A DNA stretch of 64,000 nucleotides from Planococcus citri (lineage: Eukaryota; Arthropoda; Insecta; Hemiptera; Pseudococcidae): contig NC_088679.1 of the NCBI RefSeq assembly GCF_950023065.1, positions 46,996,001 through 47,060,000 on the forward strand. Reading direction: 5' to 3'. The position numbers were made by a program, and so were the translations under genes. This document shows, one piece after another, positions 11,495-23,841 of the stretch (its first letter is position 1; each line of letters begins with the position of its first letter). A model generated the notes under the pieces. The model saw only the letters and a program-made list of their open reading frames with translations, did no database searches and had not been told where the DNA came from.

Positions 11495-14400
11495 GTAAAA
11501 AAAATTCATAAATCTATACTAAATGCAATACGAAGATGAACCGATTTTTCTCTCAAAAATTGGACCGTAGCTTACACAGTAATTGCAAAATTGAATAATT
11601 TATACCTAGATTTTATTACGAAGAGCAAAGGTACTAGTTAATGAGGAAGTTCTGTTTGGTATCTTCGTTTTCAATAAATATGTATGTACTCGTAGTACTT
11701 TTCAAAAACCCTAAATGCCTGTAGTTAATTTGAATGGGTAGTTGATAACAAGATGATACCAGTGTAGTCACAGGGCAGTAAAAAATTGTTTTTTTCGATA
11801 AAATTTAAATTAAAACCTAATTTGGGAAGGGCTTCCATTACCTACTTGGTTTTAAAATCCTAAAAAATCGGCTACAGATAATTTTTTTCAACTACTTTTT
11901 GTAAAAAATTAAAAGCTAATCTTTTTCTATCGTCTCTTGGAGATTTTTTCTATTTAACATGAGAGCAAGTAGGTACAATTAAAAAACTAAAAATGCGAAT
12001 TTTTGTGGTAAAAATTTGATTGATGATCTTTGGTAGCATTCAGGATTTTTATAAGTTTGAAAAAAATTGATTGACAATAATAATTACCAACTAAAAATTT
12101 TCAACAAAAATTAAGGAGACAATCGTATTTTTAAGGGGAAAAAGTTTTTACTTATCTATAATGTATAATTTTCTGACCATGGAGATGAGCAATACCTACT
12201 TTAGAAACAGAACAAAATTTGATTTTATAAATTTATTAGCGAACTCGCAAATTGAACGAATAGTGAATAAGTTTTGAAGAAAAAAATAGTAATTCAAAAA
12301 AAAATTGAAAATTTGATGGTACCCAAGTCCAAAATTCGACAATTTTTATTCTGGCGTTTTTGTCCAGAAATTCAGAAATAAAATTTTGAAAGTAATTGAC
12401 GTCCATGCTATGTGGTTTTACAATTTTAGAAAATTCTCTCAACAAGTTCAAACACCAAACGATCTTTTAAAATTCAGTTCTACCTACATAATATAAATTA
12501 AAGTAATTAAAATTGATTCACTTTTCAAAGCTTTATAATTATTCTTTACAACCATCGTTACAAAATCAAAATTGATTTGTATAGTCTTTTCAATTTGCAA
12601 TAATTCACAACAGATAAAAAGTCTTAGGTATCAACGAGTACATACAATACAATTTGGTTCACTTTTTAATGCACTACAGTCTACACCAAGCAATCCTATT
12701 CACTAAACGGACACCTTGTATGTATATAAATATACGTAGGTATAACTATGCGATTTTTGAATTCAGATATTACACTGAGAAACTAGATATTCATACAAAA
12801 TGTTGAGTCGTTATTTTTTTTAAAATTTCGATGTGCAGCAAAAAAGACATTATTTGAAAGAAAGTTAAAATGAGGTACACAAACAAACGGCAAGAAAACT
12901 TAACACGGTACGAATGCTTTTTGCGTCACTTTGACTTGAAACAGATACCTGCCTTAATGGGTTCTAATATCATTAGTTTTAAATTTAATTACCAATTTAC
13001 TTCGAGTGAGTAGGTTAGGTATTATATAGGAAATAATGGCACGTGGTGGAAAATTTCAAGAGCTTTGAGGTTTTGTTGTTAATTTATTTCTTTTTCCAAT
13101 TTATTCCTCTTCAGCTAAGTATACGTAAAATCTACTCTTCTTTCTCATAACGTCACAGCATCGTAAGTACATGAGAATGTCACCTGAAGCAGATCTATAT
13201 TGAGCGTTGTTTCACTGCTTTTATTTAGTAGGAGGTACATATTTTCCTCTGTTCAATTTTACTTGATTTTATAAAGCCTATAAGCAGATTTGACATTCGT
13301 GGAAGAATAAAAATAAAAAAATGAAGAAAAAATAAAGATGCTGTTTACATTTCCCACGGTAATTTGTGTAACATTTCCATACTAAACTTTTAATGTAAAA
13401 ATAAAGAAGAAGGATAATCAATAACCTTCGCTAAAACAATACCTACTTACCGTAGTATGGATTTTTCATTTTTGATATTAATTACCTATATGTACCTACT
13501 TATTAGGTATTGAGACTTATAATATACCTACTTTTTTTCAAGTAGGTAGGTATATGAAAATAGCATTAGGATATTCAATAGTCAACATAAATATGAATAC
13601 GGTATATGTATTTTTCACCGAAGAAATCCCGTTCAAGTCAAAGTTCGATTTCGAAATCATATACCGTAGGGTGAGAATAGTGATATGAAAAAAATAAAAT
13701 AAAACTCAAAAACGACGAATATGACGAAATCCCCATATGGTTATCACAGACACAGTATGATTATTTCGATATGAATTTACAGACTGACAATGAGAAACAG
13801 GTGACGTACCTATTTCGTCGGCATGTATGGATATTTCAACGCCTGTTGGGGTACATTGCAAGTAGCCGACTTCTCAATACGCTTGCTCGCCAAAATTTAA
13901 TTTTTTCATCTTATTCGGCGATTCCGTTATCATCCGTCAGTAACGGTTGGAAAATGCGGCGAAAACTATTACACCGCTTAGTAACTCGTACGCGAGACAT
14001 GCGAATATTTTCGTAATCGTATACTTGTCGAAGTGAAGTCGTGTTGCAAAGATTTACCTTTTTCGAACCATTGCTGGAAATTTTATTGGTCTTTTTTTCT
14101 CAGAATCCTGTTATGTTTGAAATCAGCATTGGTTTTTGCAACTCGAAGTACGTGAATTGAATAAACAATAATTATTTCAAACCGAAACGTATTAACATGT
14201 TGACAAAAAAATGCAATACCTATTATGTATTATACTTACATGTAAATCGTTGAAAATACTGCGCGCAAAGTGTTCTTATACATATATGAGTTTTTGGAGA
14301 TTTTTTTTTTCAATAACGATAGTGATGGTAAATTTATACAATAAGTAGCAAAAATATCTTACCTATCAATTTTCTCGGTTGTAATTTTCAATTTTTCCCC

Positions 14401-17400
14401 ATATAAGACTTATTTTCGTCATAAATAAGTGCCCACTACAAAAGTATGAACATCAGTCAAAATTAACATTTATAAACTTTCAATCGTAATTCGGCTAGAG
14501 AATGTTTCATGTTCCTTATTTGCTCAATGAAAAAAAAGATGAAGAATTTCACAACTTATCCTCCTCTCCTTTTACTTGCTCCATCTTGAAAACGCCATTA
14601 CGACAGTTATCTACTGTTGTCAAAACTTCAATAGGTACATGGAATCAAAAGAATTTTTTTCGACTTTTTCATCGGTCCTATCTAATGATTAAATTATTTT
14701 CAACAGAATAACATCCAGATTTCAATAACAATTTTTTTATTATTTTTCGCTGTCTACCTTTTATAAGAATTTTTCCTCTCAGATATTTTCACTCAGCTCC
14801 GTTTTTTGCACATTCAAAAAAATAAATAAGTAGGTACCATAAAATAATGCACAAAAATAATCAGAAAAAAAATCAAATTCATGCCAAGCAGGATTGAATG
14901 CACTTATCAGCAAAACATGAAAAAAAGAAGAGACAAAATTTTGCGCGGTTTCATCTCAACACAAAAGCCGCCAAAAAATTGAAGTAAAAAGAAAACTTTT
15001 CCTTTCCATGCACATCAGTATGAATGAAAATAAAATTACTAGAATTCCAAGGCTTGTGGATTTCTCAATTGTTTTTTTTTTTTTTTTTTTTTAATTTTTG
15101 TTATCAACTACCAGCTGAGCGCTTCGGCAAAATTTTGTTTTGGATAGGAGTTGATCCTTAGGTAATCAATAATCACATCACACCAAAGTAATGACGTTGA
15201 TGTTACATTTCACTGAATTAAATCAATCTGGGGGTAGCATTCGCTTGAAAAATGCGTAGAATCAAAATTGTAGAGAATGAAATTTCTAACAACTCGCAAA
15301 CAATTCATTATACCTAGGGTAGTTCACCAATGCGTTGAATATGATATTCACGAAAAAACTGCAGAAATTTCACTGACAATGACGAATTTCACGTTTCTAA
15401 ACAATCTCCAACTTTTACTCTTTTTTTGTCAATTTACTTCTCTTCAAATTTGAATTATGTATCTGATTTCACTGACGAAATGCAGCTCGTGTTGACTGCA
15501 GGTTTTTGGTCTAAACTGAGGATCAACAAAACAATTGTATCCATAGAGCATAAACTTTCTTGTTTATTAAATATACTTGACCAAAATTTATTTCAGTATA
15601 CTTATTTCATAAAAAAATTACTCCAATTTGTTGATTTTCTGATTTTGGGTGAACTTCTGAAACTGGTAAAAATGGTCCTTTGGTATTGATATCTACTTTT
15701 TAAAAAAGAGTAGATCATGAAATAAAAATCCAAAAATTGATTTCTTTTACACTGATATAGGAGTAGACCTTTCAAATTCATGGTGAACACTGTAAATGTT
15801 GTTTCATTGAAAACATCACTTTTTGAAAAAATTACAGAATCTCTTTCATTTTCACAAAGAATTACTCAAAATGTTCTCTACGTTTATCCCTCCCATAATT
15901 TACTCCTTACTGCCACTTTTGAACCAATCTAGCATCTCCATCAAAAATAATCTTTTCAGAAATTTTGAATGTAAGTATCATATCACTGGACAAATTGAAC
16001 CAAACTTCTAAACTCAAGTGATTCAAGACCTGCTAGTACTTATTTAAGGAAATTCTGAGTGGTTAAAAATTGAAACACATAAAAATTCTATAAAAACACA
16101 ATTTTTTGTATTCACAACCAATTATGTTTACTACCTACAAGAAACAAATTAGCGTTCAGGCTACAAAAAATATACACTTGTCGTCGATTTGATCTGAGTC
16201 GCAAATTACAAATATATTTTCTAAGAAATTGAAAAAAACGAACGTCATTTCAATCATATATTGGCAATCTATGCACTTGTTTCATATTCATTCTCTAAAG
16301 TAAAGAAAAACTTTCTTTAGTTTACAGTTTCGACCTATCTTGTATGAGTATTCGACAATTGACATAGTTATAGACTTGATACTTGAACAGAAATTAAATT
16401 CGCTCAATTTTTTCTAGCACTGAACAGTGAACACATAACTTTCCAAATAGTCCATATTTCAAACTACCCTGAAACTTATATCAATAGGAAATATTTCGGT
16501 CAAGTACAACTTACTGACTTCAATGTAATTTTCTTTAGGCTCTGTTTTCTATTCATAATTACTAGGCCATTCTTGCGGCTTATTAATTTTTGAAGTATAT
16601 TATAGGCTGGTGTGGATGCTTATTTACAAAGGTTATGTCCAAGTTAGGTATTTTTCTTTTTTGTGTTTAGTGAACATCTACCTGCACCATCTTCTGAGTA
16701 AATGCGGAAAATATGACAAATTTTTTGTTTTAAAAAAATGAAAAAAATGTTTGTCAACTTTGACAGAGATTAAGGAAAAAATTTATTAAGCTTATCAAGT
16801 TTCAACCAATTTAAGCATATAGCATGTCGTTATAATGGTAATTTTTTTTAAAAAATTGTTCAACACATAGAAAAAATATAGATTTAGAAAAAAAGAATTG
16901 AGTTACATTTACATTGAATATTTTCCTGATTATCAAGTACATATGTACATAAGGGACCATAGGTAGGTATGTATAGTATTTTTAGTTTCAACACAGATCA
17001 GTATAGGTATAGTTATCTAGCTGCAAACATTCATTTTCCAACTTTCAAAGACGAAAATATCAGTAGTTTATACCATTATCGCCTTCTAAACATAACATGC
17101 TATATTTTGGAATTTTCAATTCAAGTGAGAATAATTAAACATTTTAAAAATCTCGTAACATTGTGAAATAATGTAGAAACAGAAACATAAATCCATTGAA
17201 AACTTTAAAATCCAATCCAAAATTATTTAGATAGCCTATACGACTCAATATAACAACAAATTGTTGTTCAACACTATAATCTGGTGGCAACAGATGTACT
17301 AGGCAAACTTAATGCTGATGCCCAAAAGCTAAAACCATCATCATACATATAATAAGTACAAAACTATTTGACAAGCTCAAGATTTGAGAATACCTAATTC

Positions 17401-18295
17401 AAACATGTTTTCTCAACTGAGTTAATTTCACAATAAAAGTTTAGCACAAAACTATGTATATAACTGAGGGTTTCTTCCAATTTAGATTGATAGTATGTAT
17501 AGTGGGAGTTCATTTCATCACTTTTAGATGAATTTTCTCACAAACTTGAATCGTTTGTATCGATAAGTAAGTAGATACCTACTTAACTAGCATCTGGAAC
17601 ATCTACGAAACAATGAATGACATTTTCAGCGAAATTATATTTTTTACGCAGTATAGTTTTCCAAATTCAATGTTGAAGCCGTTTTAAACTAATACTGAAA
17701 TTATTTTTAAATTGAAAACGATATTTCATTTAAACTAATACTGAAATTATTTTTAAACTGAAAATTATATTTCATACTCGCAATTACAACAATCAAGGAC
17801 ATTTTAAATTCAAATACCTACACATTCTCAAATTGTAACATATTGTTAGAAAAAGTTTTCAGAAAGGAAAAGTTATGAATAATTGAAACAAAGGTTAAGG
17901 TAAATCCATTCTCCCTGAACAATATACTGACATATCTAATAAATAAAAAGATGCTATAACCAAGTTTTGTGATTTTTTTCTCAACCTTCTAACATAAGTA
18001 AATATACTCTACCTAAGTGTAAAAAGAAAAAATTGGTTTGATACTTTTGTCATGTGTTACTTTCTTAAAACTCATTTTCACAATTTTTTCAAGCATTGGT
18101 AGTCTGCCCTCTGCCACAACACAATAAAAAAGTTAGCTACTGTCAAAAAGTAGACTCTAATGAGTAAGAAAGTTAAGCAAAAAAAATATATAAGGTATAA
18201 ACACTGAAAGATTTTTCAAGTATAGGTGCCTAACTTTGCATTATCTGTGAAACCGATTCCTATGAAGGGATAAGTCGACTACTATGTACATAAGC
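11495..18295. other. Long AT-rich intergenic region, no gene supported
   Basis: This 6.8-kb stretch holds only short ORFs (87 codons or fewer) of AT-driven composition. There is a T run at about 15071-15092 and scattered GTAGGTA/TACCTAC words, for example around 13490-13555. A locally duplicated sequence, AACTAATACTGAAATTATTT, occurs near 17689 and 17736. No exon, RNA gene or transposon end was recognised. Confidence 0.5.
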
Positions 18296-18450
18296 GGCAA
18301 CTAGCAACCAGCAACTGGCAACTTGGCAACCAAATCAAAAAATTTTGATTTGGTTGCCAATTCCAGCCAATAACCGAGCAACTTCTTATCATTTTCGTTC
18401 CACTGTCACGCAGTTGCTAGTCGCTGGTTGCCAGTTGCCATTTATGTAGC
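18296..18450. repeat. GCAAC-rich inverted repeat with an 18-bp-arm hairpin
   Basis: At 18323-18360 two perfect 18-bp arms (TTGGCAACCAAATCAAAA and its complement) are separated by two bases. On either side are reiterated words of the type GGCAACTAGCAACC: GGCAACTAGCAACCAGCAAC at 18296-18315, and the complementary GTTGCTAGTCGCTGGTTGCC at 18413-18432 followed by AGTTGCCA. The larger inverted repeat therefore spans about 155 bp. It is not coding. Confidence 0.75.
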
Positions 18451-19458
18451 ACCGCACCAAGTTATATTTCTAAAAAAAACACAGGAGTATTTTCACCATT
18501 TCTCACTTCTTTACTTACAATTAAATCTTTAAAATGTATTCTAAAAACATTGTACACACAAAGAAAGAACAGCCACATTAATTATTATAAATTATCACAA
18601 TAAATGAGCCCTATTGATGCCACAGGTATCAAAAAGTGAGGGGTTCTGATGAGTGATAATTATTGAACTACAATCAGGGCTGCATAAGTGCATACTGATA
18701 TCAATACCAATATACCAACACCGGTAATACTGGCAAATTTTGAAAAAATTTACAAATCCAGGGTCACGCTCGTGACCCCACCCCGCCCCTCTCCCCAAAA
18801 AACAAAATGAAAACGACGATTATGAACGAAAACGAACGAACGGTAACAACGAAAAAAACCGTAACGAGCTGACACTGATATTCTGAAAGGAACTTGTCTT
18901 TGAAGAAACATCTGCCGCCAACTCATTTTACTAAGAAAGCGTTTGTCAAATTGAAAAATTGAAAGTACCATTCTTTCTAATTTTTCAAGCGCTTTCTTTT
19001 GAGACCATAGCGAAGTTTCTACGATGAAAATTCACGAAGTTACAGTTTGGCTATATCTTGTCATTTTTGTAAAATTCTTCGCCATCTTCAAACACTATAC
19101 AGAAAAAACGGCTGATTGTATTTTTGCGAAATTTGGGAACTGGGTTCTGTTTATTAACCATTACGGACTAGTGAAGTCAAATTTTGAAAATTTTGAAATT
19201 TGACCCTTCACCACCCCATTTTGGGCCTTAAAATTTTGAAAAAAACGAATTTTATTTCAAAAATGTATTTTTTGAGGTTGAATATACTCATATGCCAAAT
19301 TTGAGTAAATTCGAACACCAACTTGAAGCTCCATGAGCTTTCAAAGTTGTAATAATTTTCAGATTTCGCCTATTTTCAAATGTATAAAGCAACAAAAAGG
19401 CAACTCATTTCAAAATGCGAATAGGAAAGGAAATTCTTCTCATGTTTGAAGAACTCAT

Positions 19459-19470
19459 ATACAAAATTTC
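19459..19470. repeat. Left target-site duplication of the LINE insertion
   Basis: ATACAAAATTTC here is repeated exactly at 21081-21092, bracketing the LINE. A 12-bp duplication fits target-primed reverse transcription. Confidence 0.85.
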
Positions 19471-20824
19471 CTAAAAACCAAAAAGTTGTCTTGTAAGTCC
19501 ACCTATTGTCAGTCATTCTACTAACATGCCCCGCCCATTTCCATTTATTTCTTCTGACCCAGTGTTTAAAGTTTAGATTATTTTTAAGTTTTCTCTTCAT
19601 TATTTCTAATTTTACTTTGTCACGTTTTTTAAAATTTAGCATGGACCTTTCTAAAGAGTTTTGGGTTGTCTCAATTTTTTTAATAATTTTTTTTGTTAAA
19701 GTCCATGTTTGGGAGCCGTAAGCCAGCGTAGGAAGTATGCATGCATTAAAAATCTGACTTTTTAGGTGGTTCTGAAAAGGCCCTTTAAAAATATTTTTGA
19801 GTGCCCAGTATTTTCTCCAGGTTAAAGTTATTCGTCTGTTCACCTCCTTTTCAGTACTGTTTTCGAAAGATATAATTTGACCTAGATATATTGTTTCTGT
19901 TACTATTTCTATCTTTTGACCTTCAATTTTAATTTCTTTTTCTGAATCCTTTGAGAGAATTTTGGTCTTTTTATAGTTAATTTCTAGTCCTGCCATTTCT
20001 GCCAATTTCCTTAATTCAATAATCATTTGTTTTAGTTCTTCTATGCTGTTGGCAAATAATACTACATCATCTGCAAAATGTAAGTGACTTAGACGTTCCC
20101 CATTGATTACAATTCCCTTATTTTCCCAGTTTGTTAAACCAAAAACTCTCTCGAGGCCAGAATTGAAAAGGATTGCAGAGAGGGGGTCTCCCTGCTTTAC
20201 ACCTCTCTCTATATCAAAATATTCGCCTGTTATGTCTGTAACTATTCTTGCCTTTAAATTTTTATACATTTCCTTGATTATTTTCACCAAAGACATTGGT
20301 ACACCCTGTTCAATGAGAGCCTTTTGCAGAAAGTTGTGTCGCAGAGAGTCAAAGGCCTTGGCAAAATCTATGAAGGCTAGGTGGATGTCGAGTTGATATT
20401 CACTGGTTTTTTCAATTATCAGATTAACTGTGTGTAGGTGATCAATTGTTGAGAAATTTTTCCTAAAACCGGCTTGTTCTCGTTTTTGCTGTTGGTTTAA
20501 TACATTTCGAATTCTATTTTCAATGGCTTTTGAGAAAATTTTTGATATTGTAGTACTCAGAGAAATTGGCCTGTAGTTGTTAACATCATGCTTGTCCCCT
20601 TTTTTATACAAAAGAATAATATCAGAAAGTTTAAACTCCACTGGTATAATCTGGGTTTCCAAAATATTGTTGAAATATTCTGTTACCCTATTCGCCAGAA
20701 GTTTTCCCCCAAATTTTATGTGTTCGTTAGATATTTGGTCGTACCCAGTTGCTTTATTGTTTTTTAAGTTTTTGATAATTTCTTCAATTTCTTCCAGAAG
20801 AAAATCTGGTTCCTTTTCGGGCAT
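19471..20824 (-). pseudogene. Reverse transcriptase fragment of the LINE (inverted part)
   Basis: The minus-strand frame is open for about 450 codons within the element and contains the non-LTR RT motifs in order: NNYRPISL (residues 82-89), motif A FIDFAKAFDS (151-160, catalytic D153), motif B GVKQGDPLS (208-216) and motif C FADD (250-253, the two catalytic Asp). A thumb region follows, then a C-terminal segment ending GHVSRMTDNRW. The upstream endonuclease is absent because the copy is 5'-truncated at the inversion junction (about 20825). The frame runs on into flanking target DNA after residue ~450, so the last ~30 residues of the ORF (to 19376) are not element sequence. The open frame suggests a fairly recent insertion. 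The clade is best called RTE-like from sequence style, without a search. Confidence 0.87.
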
Positions 20825-20827
20825 GAA

Positions 20828-20968
20828 ATGAGAAAAAGAGGAAGGCAGAAGGCTAGGTGGACAGATGAGCTTGACGAATTTTTAACTCACAAATTTTTCC
20901 ATAGGGTTGCACATGATAGAATTGAATGGGAGAGACTGCAGGAATCCTATGCCCGTTTCTGGGCCTAG
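20828..20968 (+). pseudogene. C-terminal end of the LINE ORF (upright part)
   Basis: In + frame the sequence reads MRKRGRQKARWTDELDEFL, then HRVAHDRIEWERLQESYARF, and ends WA-stop at 20966-20968. This is the conserved basic 'RGRPKxRWxD.....A.DR..W..L...Y' tail found at the C terminus of many insect endonuclease-reverse transcriptases. It has no start of its own. It is the 3' piece of the twin-primed insertion, and the 3' UTR and (TTTAC)n tail follow to 21080. Confidence 0.85.
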
Positions 20969-21063
20969 CGGAGGTGGGTTCTATTTAATTATAGTTACTC
21001 TTTATCTCTTTGTAAATTTATTCTTTAAGAAATTGTACCATTCTTCGCTAATAAAGGATTACT

Positions 21064-21080
21064 TTACTTTACTTTACTTT
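21064..21080 (+). repeat. (TTTAC)n 3' tail of the LINE
   Basis: About four TTTAC units precede the right target duplication. Short simple-repeat tails in place of poly(A) are known in RTE-type and some other LINEs. Confidence 0.75.
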
Positions 21081-21092
21081 ATACAAAATTTC
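21081..21092. repeat. Right target-site duplication of the LINE insertion
   Basis: ATACAAAATTTC, identical to 19459-19470. Confidence 0.85.
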
Positions 21093-21645
21093 AACATATT
21101 TCCTTTCCGAATAAGCTCTATAGCTGTGATTAAAGTTTTTCATTTTTAGTAGAGTTTGAAAAATTTGTTATAACGTTTTTTTTTCAAAATCGATATATAT
21201 TATCATCTCTCTATATTATTGATTTCTAAACACAATCGATCGATCGAACGAGTTGGAAATGATAAACTTGATAAACATTGAGTCAGTGATATTTTCTGAT
21301 AATAATAAATTCAATTCTTAGGTGCGTAAATTAAAGAAAATTGTGATATGATAGCGATCATTTTCTGAATGTTCAAATCCAGACGTAGAGATATAAACGC
21401 AGCATTAAATAGTAAGTATGTATGATATGGGAATCTTGCGAATGTACGAAGCAAATTACTCTACAGTGTTCTCAGATATTGCTAAAAATGGTTACTTAAT
21501 ACTTATTAGCGATATGGCGCATTCGTTTCCTTGAAATTAATGTAACTCCAAAAAGAAAGAACGTTAATTTTGAATGGCGTATTCCCATGCACGGTTTGCT
21601 CCTCAGCGCAGCAGTAATGTGTTGAAGTGGCCCAAACTGCAGCGC

Positions 21646-21718
21646 AGCCGCATGGCTGCAAGTGTTATGCGTCAGAGCGCCATGCCAGAAGTCCCTGGTT
21701 CGAATCCCACCCAACTCT
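21646..21718 (+). pseudogene. tRNA-like sequence, probably a SINE head or tRNA pseudogene
   Basis: An A-box-like TGGCTGCAAGTG starts at 21653 and a perfect B-box GGTTCGAATCC starts at 21697. The 44-base distance is that of a tRNA gene. The implied acceptor ends (AGCCGCA and CAACTCT) and T-stem do not pair properly, so it is not a working tRNA. T-rich sequence follows. A tRNA-derived SINE head or decayed tRNA copy is the simplest reading. The minus-strand ORF crossing it (21496-21909) is a shadow. Confidence 0.4.
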
Positions 21719-21990
21719 AATATTTTTTTCAATTTTTTTTTAATGCTTAATATTTTTTTTTGAGTAATTTTTTTAATAGAGGAATTTACGTTCTGGCCAA
21801 ATAGACATTTCCATATTTTCACCTTGGTGTTATTAATGAATAATTGATGCATTTTTTTTTTCATTTTTAATGGAACTGAAGGAGATTGGGGAAATTTTTG
21901 TCTAGTCATAAATTCAAGAGGATGAAATTTCCTTTCAGTGGGTGCAATTATTTCTCAATTTCATACAGAAATTGCGATTTTTTTTTGTAT

Positions 21991-22748
21991 GCCAACTTTA
22001 AATTGAAATTACACAAAATTTTTAGCAAACATTGGTAATATAATAAGTAGTTTAATAAACGAAAATGTTCAGAATTTTATACTCTTTTATTTGTTTTTTT
22101 TTTTTTACCAAAAGCATTAGCGTTTCTGTTCAAAACTTCAAGCTCAAAGTTGTAAAAAATTGTTGTGCTTGGTAAAAATTCAACTTCAAACTAAATTTCT
22201 CAACATTTTCAGTGAATAAATGCGTATTTTATTGAGCTAAAATGTAAAAATTTCATCTTCTTTCAGATGGTTTTTTACCCAAAACAATACTGTTCAAAAG
22301 TTACTAAAACTCAAAGTGGTGAAAAGTAGCCATGTGTGGTAAAAATCACAACTCAATACTCATTGAAGTAGAATTACTATAGTGAAGTTAGTACCTACCA
22401 AAGCTTTAGTAAGTATTATTTGAATGGTAAACACTAGCGAAATGGATGAAAACCCATTTTGCAGAGGATACAATTCTGAACATTTTGGTTTTATTAAAAT
22501 ACGACGCATTCACTGAAAATTTTGTGCAATTTTAGTTTGAAGTTGAATGTTTACTGCGCATGGCACTTTTTCACAACTTTGGGCTTCGATAAGATTTGAA
22601 CAATAAAATGCTAGCAGTGGTGCTTTCGAAAAAAAAAAACAATCCGAAAGGAGATAAAACAATGGATAAAACTCTGAAAATTTTGGTTCATTAAAATACC
22701 TATTTGTTCACTCAAAATTTTGCGTAATCTTAATTCAAATTTAGCCTA
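21991..22748. repeat. Diverged inverted-repeat block
   Basis: The left part (from GCCAACTTTAAATTGAAATT) pairs imperfectly with the right part ending AATTCAAATTTAGCC. Shared words include ACACAAAATTTTTAG versus its near-complement near 22714, and AAAATGTTCAGAATTTTATA versus TGGATAAAACTCTGAAAATT. Inner copies (AACTTCAAACTAAATTTC at about 22183 and AATTTTAGTTTGAAGTTG at about 22528) pair in the same way. The block therefore looks like two related units followed by their inverted copies. No protein is encoded. Confidence 0.55.
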
Positions 22749-22844
22749 CAAAAAATCTAATTTAATTTGTTTCATGATTTCATTAATTACAATTAATTTC
22801 CTGCAAAATTGTTTGAGTAATATCCAGCGAACTTTTAAACATTC

Positions 22845-23540
22845 TTGGGGCTTCCAGCAAATTTTTGAAACTTGAAAATTCAGTTGGAAAGCCGAAATTT
22901 ATTCTGCAAGCCAATTTGAAATACCCTATGAAGTAGACTGCAGTTGGATTTCAAGTCGTTTTAGACCCTTCAGCGACTTTTTGAAAATTACTGAAGCCCC
23001 CAGCAGATTTTTGAAACTTGAAATTCCCTCTAAATTTCATCAAGTGGAGTTTGAAAGTCGAAATTAAATCTGCACTCCTCTATCAAGTCGGCTTCAGGTG
23101 GATTTAAGTGATTTTGGAGCCTCTAGCGACTTTTTGAAAATACCTGGAGCCTCCAGGAGATCAGGAGATTTTTGAAACATCAATTTTTATAATACTCTAT
23201 TGAATGGAGTGAGAAAGGTGGAATTCTGTTGCAATTTCATGTTTTGAAAATCTGCTGGAGGCTCCAAGAATTTTCAAAAAGTCCCTGGAGGCTTCAAAAT
23301 AACTTGAACCTACTATCAGTCAACTTAATGTCGTGCTGAAGTTGGAATTGAGCCTGAATTTCGAATTTCCTACTCTTAATTGATAAAATTTTATGAAAAT
23401 TCCAAGCATTGAAAATGTGTGGATGGCTCCAGTAATTTTCAAAAAGTCGCTTGAGGCTCCAAAACTGCTTGAAATCCACCAGCAGTCGACTTAATAGTGT
23501 GCCCAAATTAGTTTGCAGAATCAATTTCGGCACTACAGCA
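22845..23540. repeat. Diverged direct/inverted repeat block built on GGAGCCTCCAG-type units
   Basis: Related units occur near 22848 (GGGGCTTCCAGCAAATTTTT), 22993 (GAAGCCCCCAGCAGATTTTT) and 23149 (GGAGCCTCCAGGAGATC), each followed by TTGAAAC. Inverted versions follow near 23262 (TGCTGGAGGCTCCAAGAATT) and 23426 (GGATGGCTCCAGTAATTTTC). The motif GACTTTTTGAAAAT recurs between them. The same GGAGGCTCCAG words appear at 46790 and about 63845, so this is a dispersed family. It is non-coding. Confidence 0.55.
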
Positions 23541-23841
23541 ACATTTTCATTCTGAAGTTTGCATTTAAAAGTTTAATGAATTTGAAATTTGAAATTTTTC
23601 AATACCTATTGCCAATATTTGGTCCAATTTTTATGAATTAAGAAAAAACTGTAACTAATTTCTAACATGTCAAAATTTTGAAAAAAATTACAACTTCTTG
23701 ATGTTTCGAGATATTGAACTCGTCTGTCTTTTGAAAACAAAAAAAATCATAAATTGTCAAAATTCTGTCAACCTTTTTAAAAGTTGAAAGCAAAATTTGT
23801 ACACACTACGTAAGAAAAACAACTGATATCCGCCAAAAAAT

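Larger units (their letters stand above)
19471..21080 (+). mobile_element. RTE-like non-LTR retrotransposon copy, 5'-truncated and inverted by twin priming
   Basis: The 1610-bp insertion lies between two copies of ATACAAAATTTC. The left 1.35 kb carries the reverse-transcriptase region reading leftward (minus strand). The right 0.25 kb carries the extreme 3' end of the same type of ORF reading rightward (plus strand), a 3' UTR and a short (TTTAC)n tail. The minus part ends, at the left insertion border, just after ...GHVSRMTDNRWTYKTTFW. The plus part resumes at HEMRKRGRQKARWTDEL, which normally follows closely in this protein type. An inverted 5' piece joined to an upright 3' piece inside one target duplication is the standard product of twin priming. 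The endonuclease domain is missing. Confidence 0.88.

Noticed and set aside
19376..19470. Last ~30 codons of the RT ORF as retroelement protein
   Set aside because: They lie outside the target duplication and are flanking host DNA read by chance.
21496..21909. 137-codon minus ORF
   Set aside because: It runs through a tRNA-like sequence and T-rich DNA and has no protein signature.
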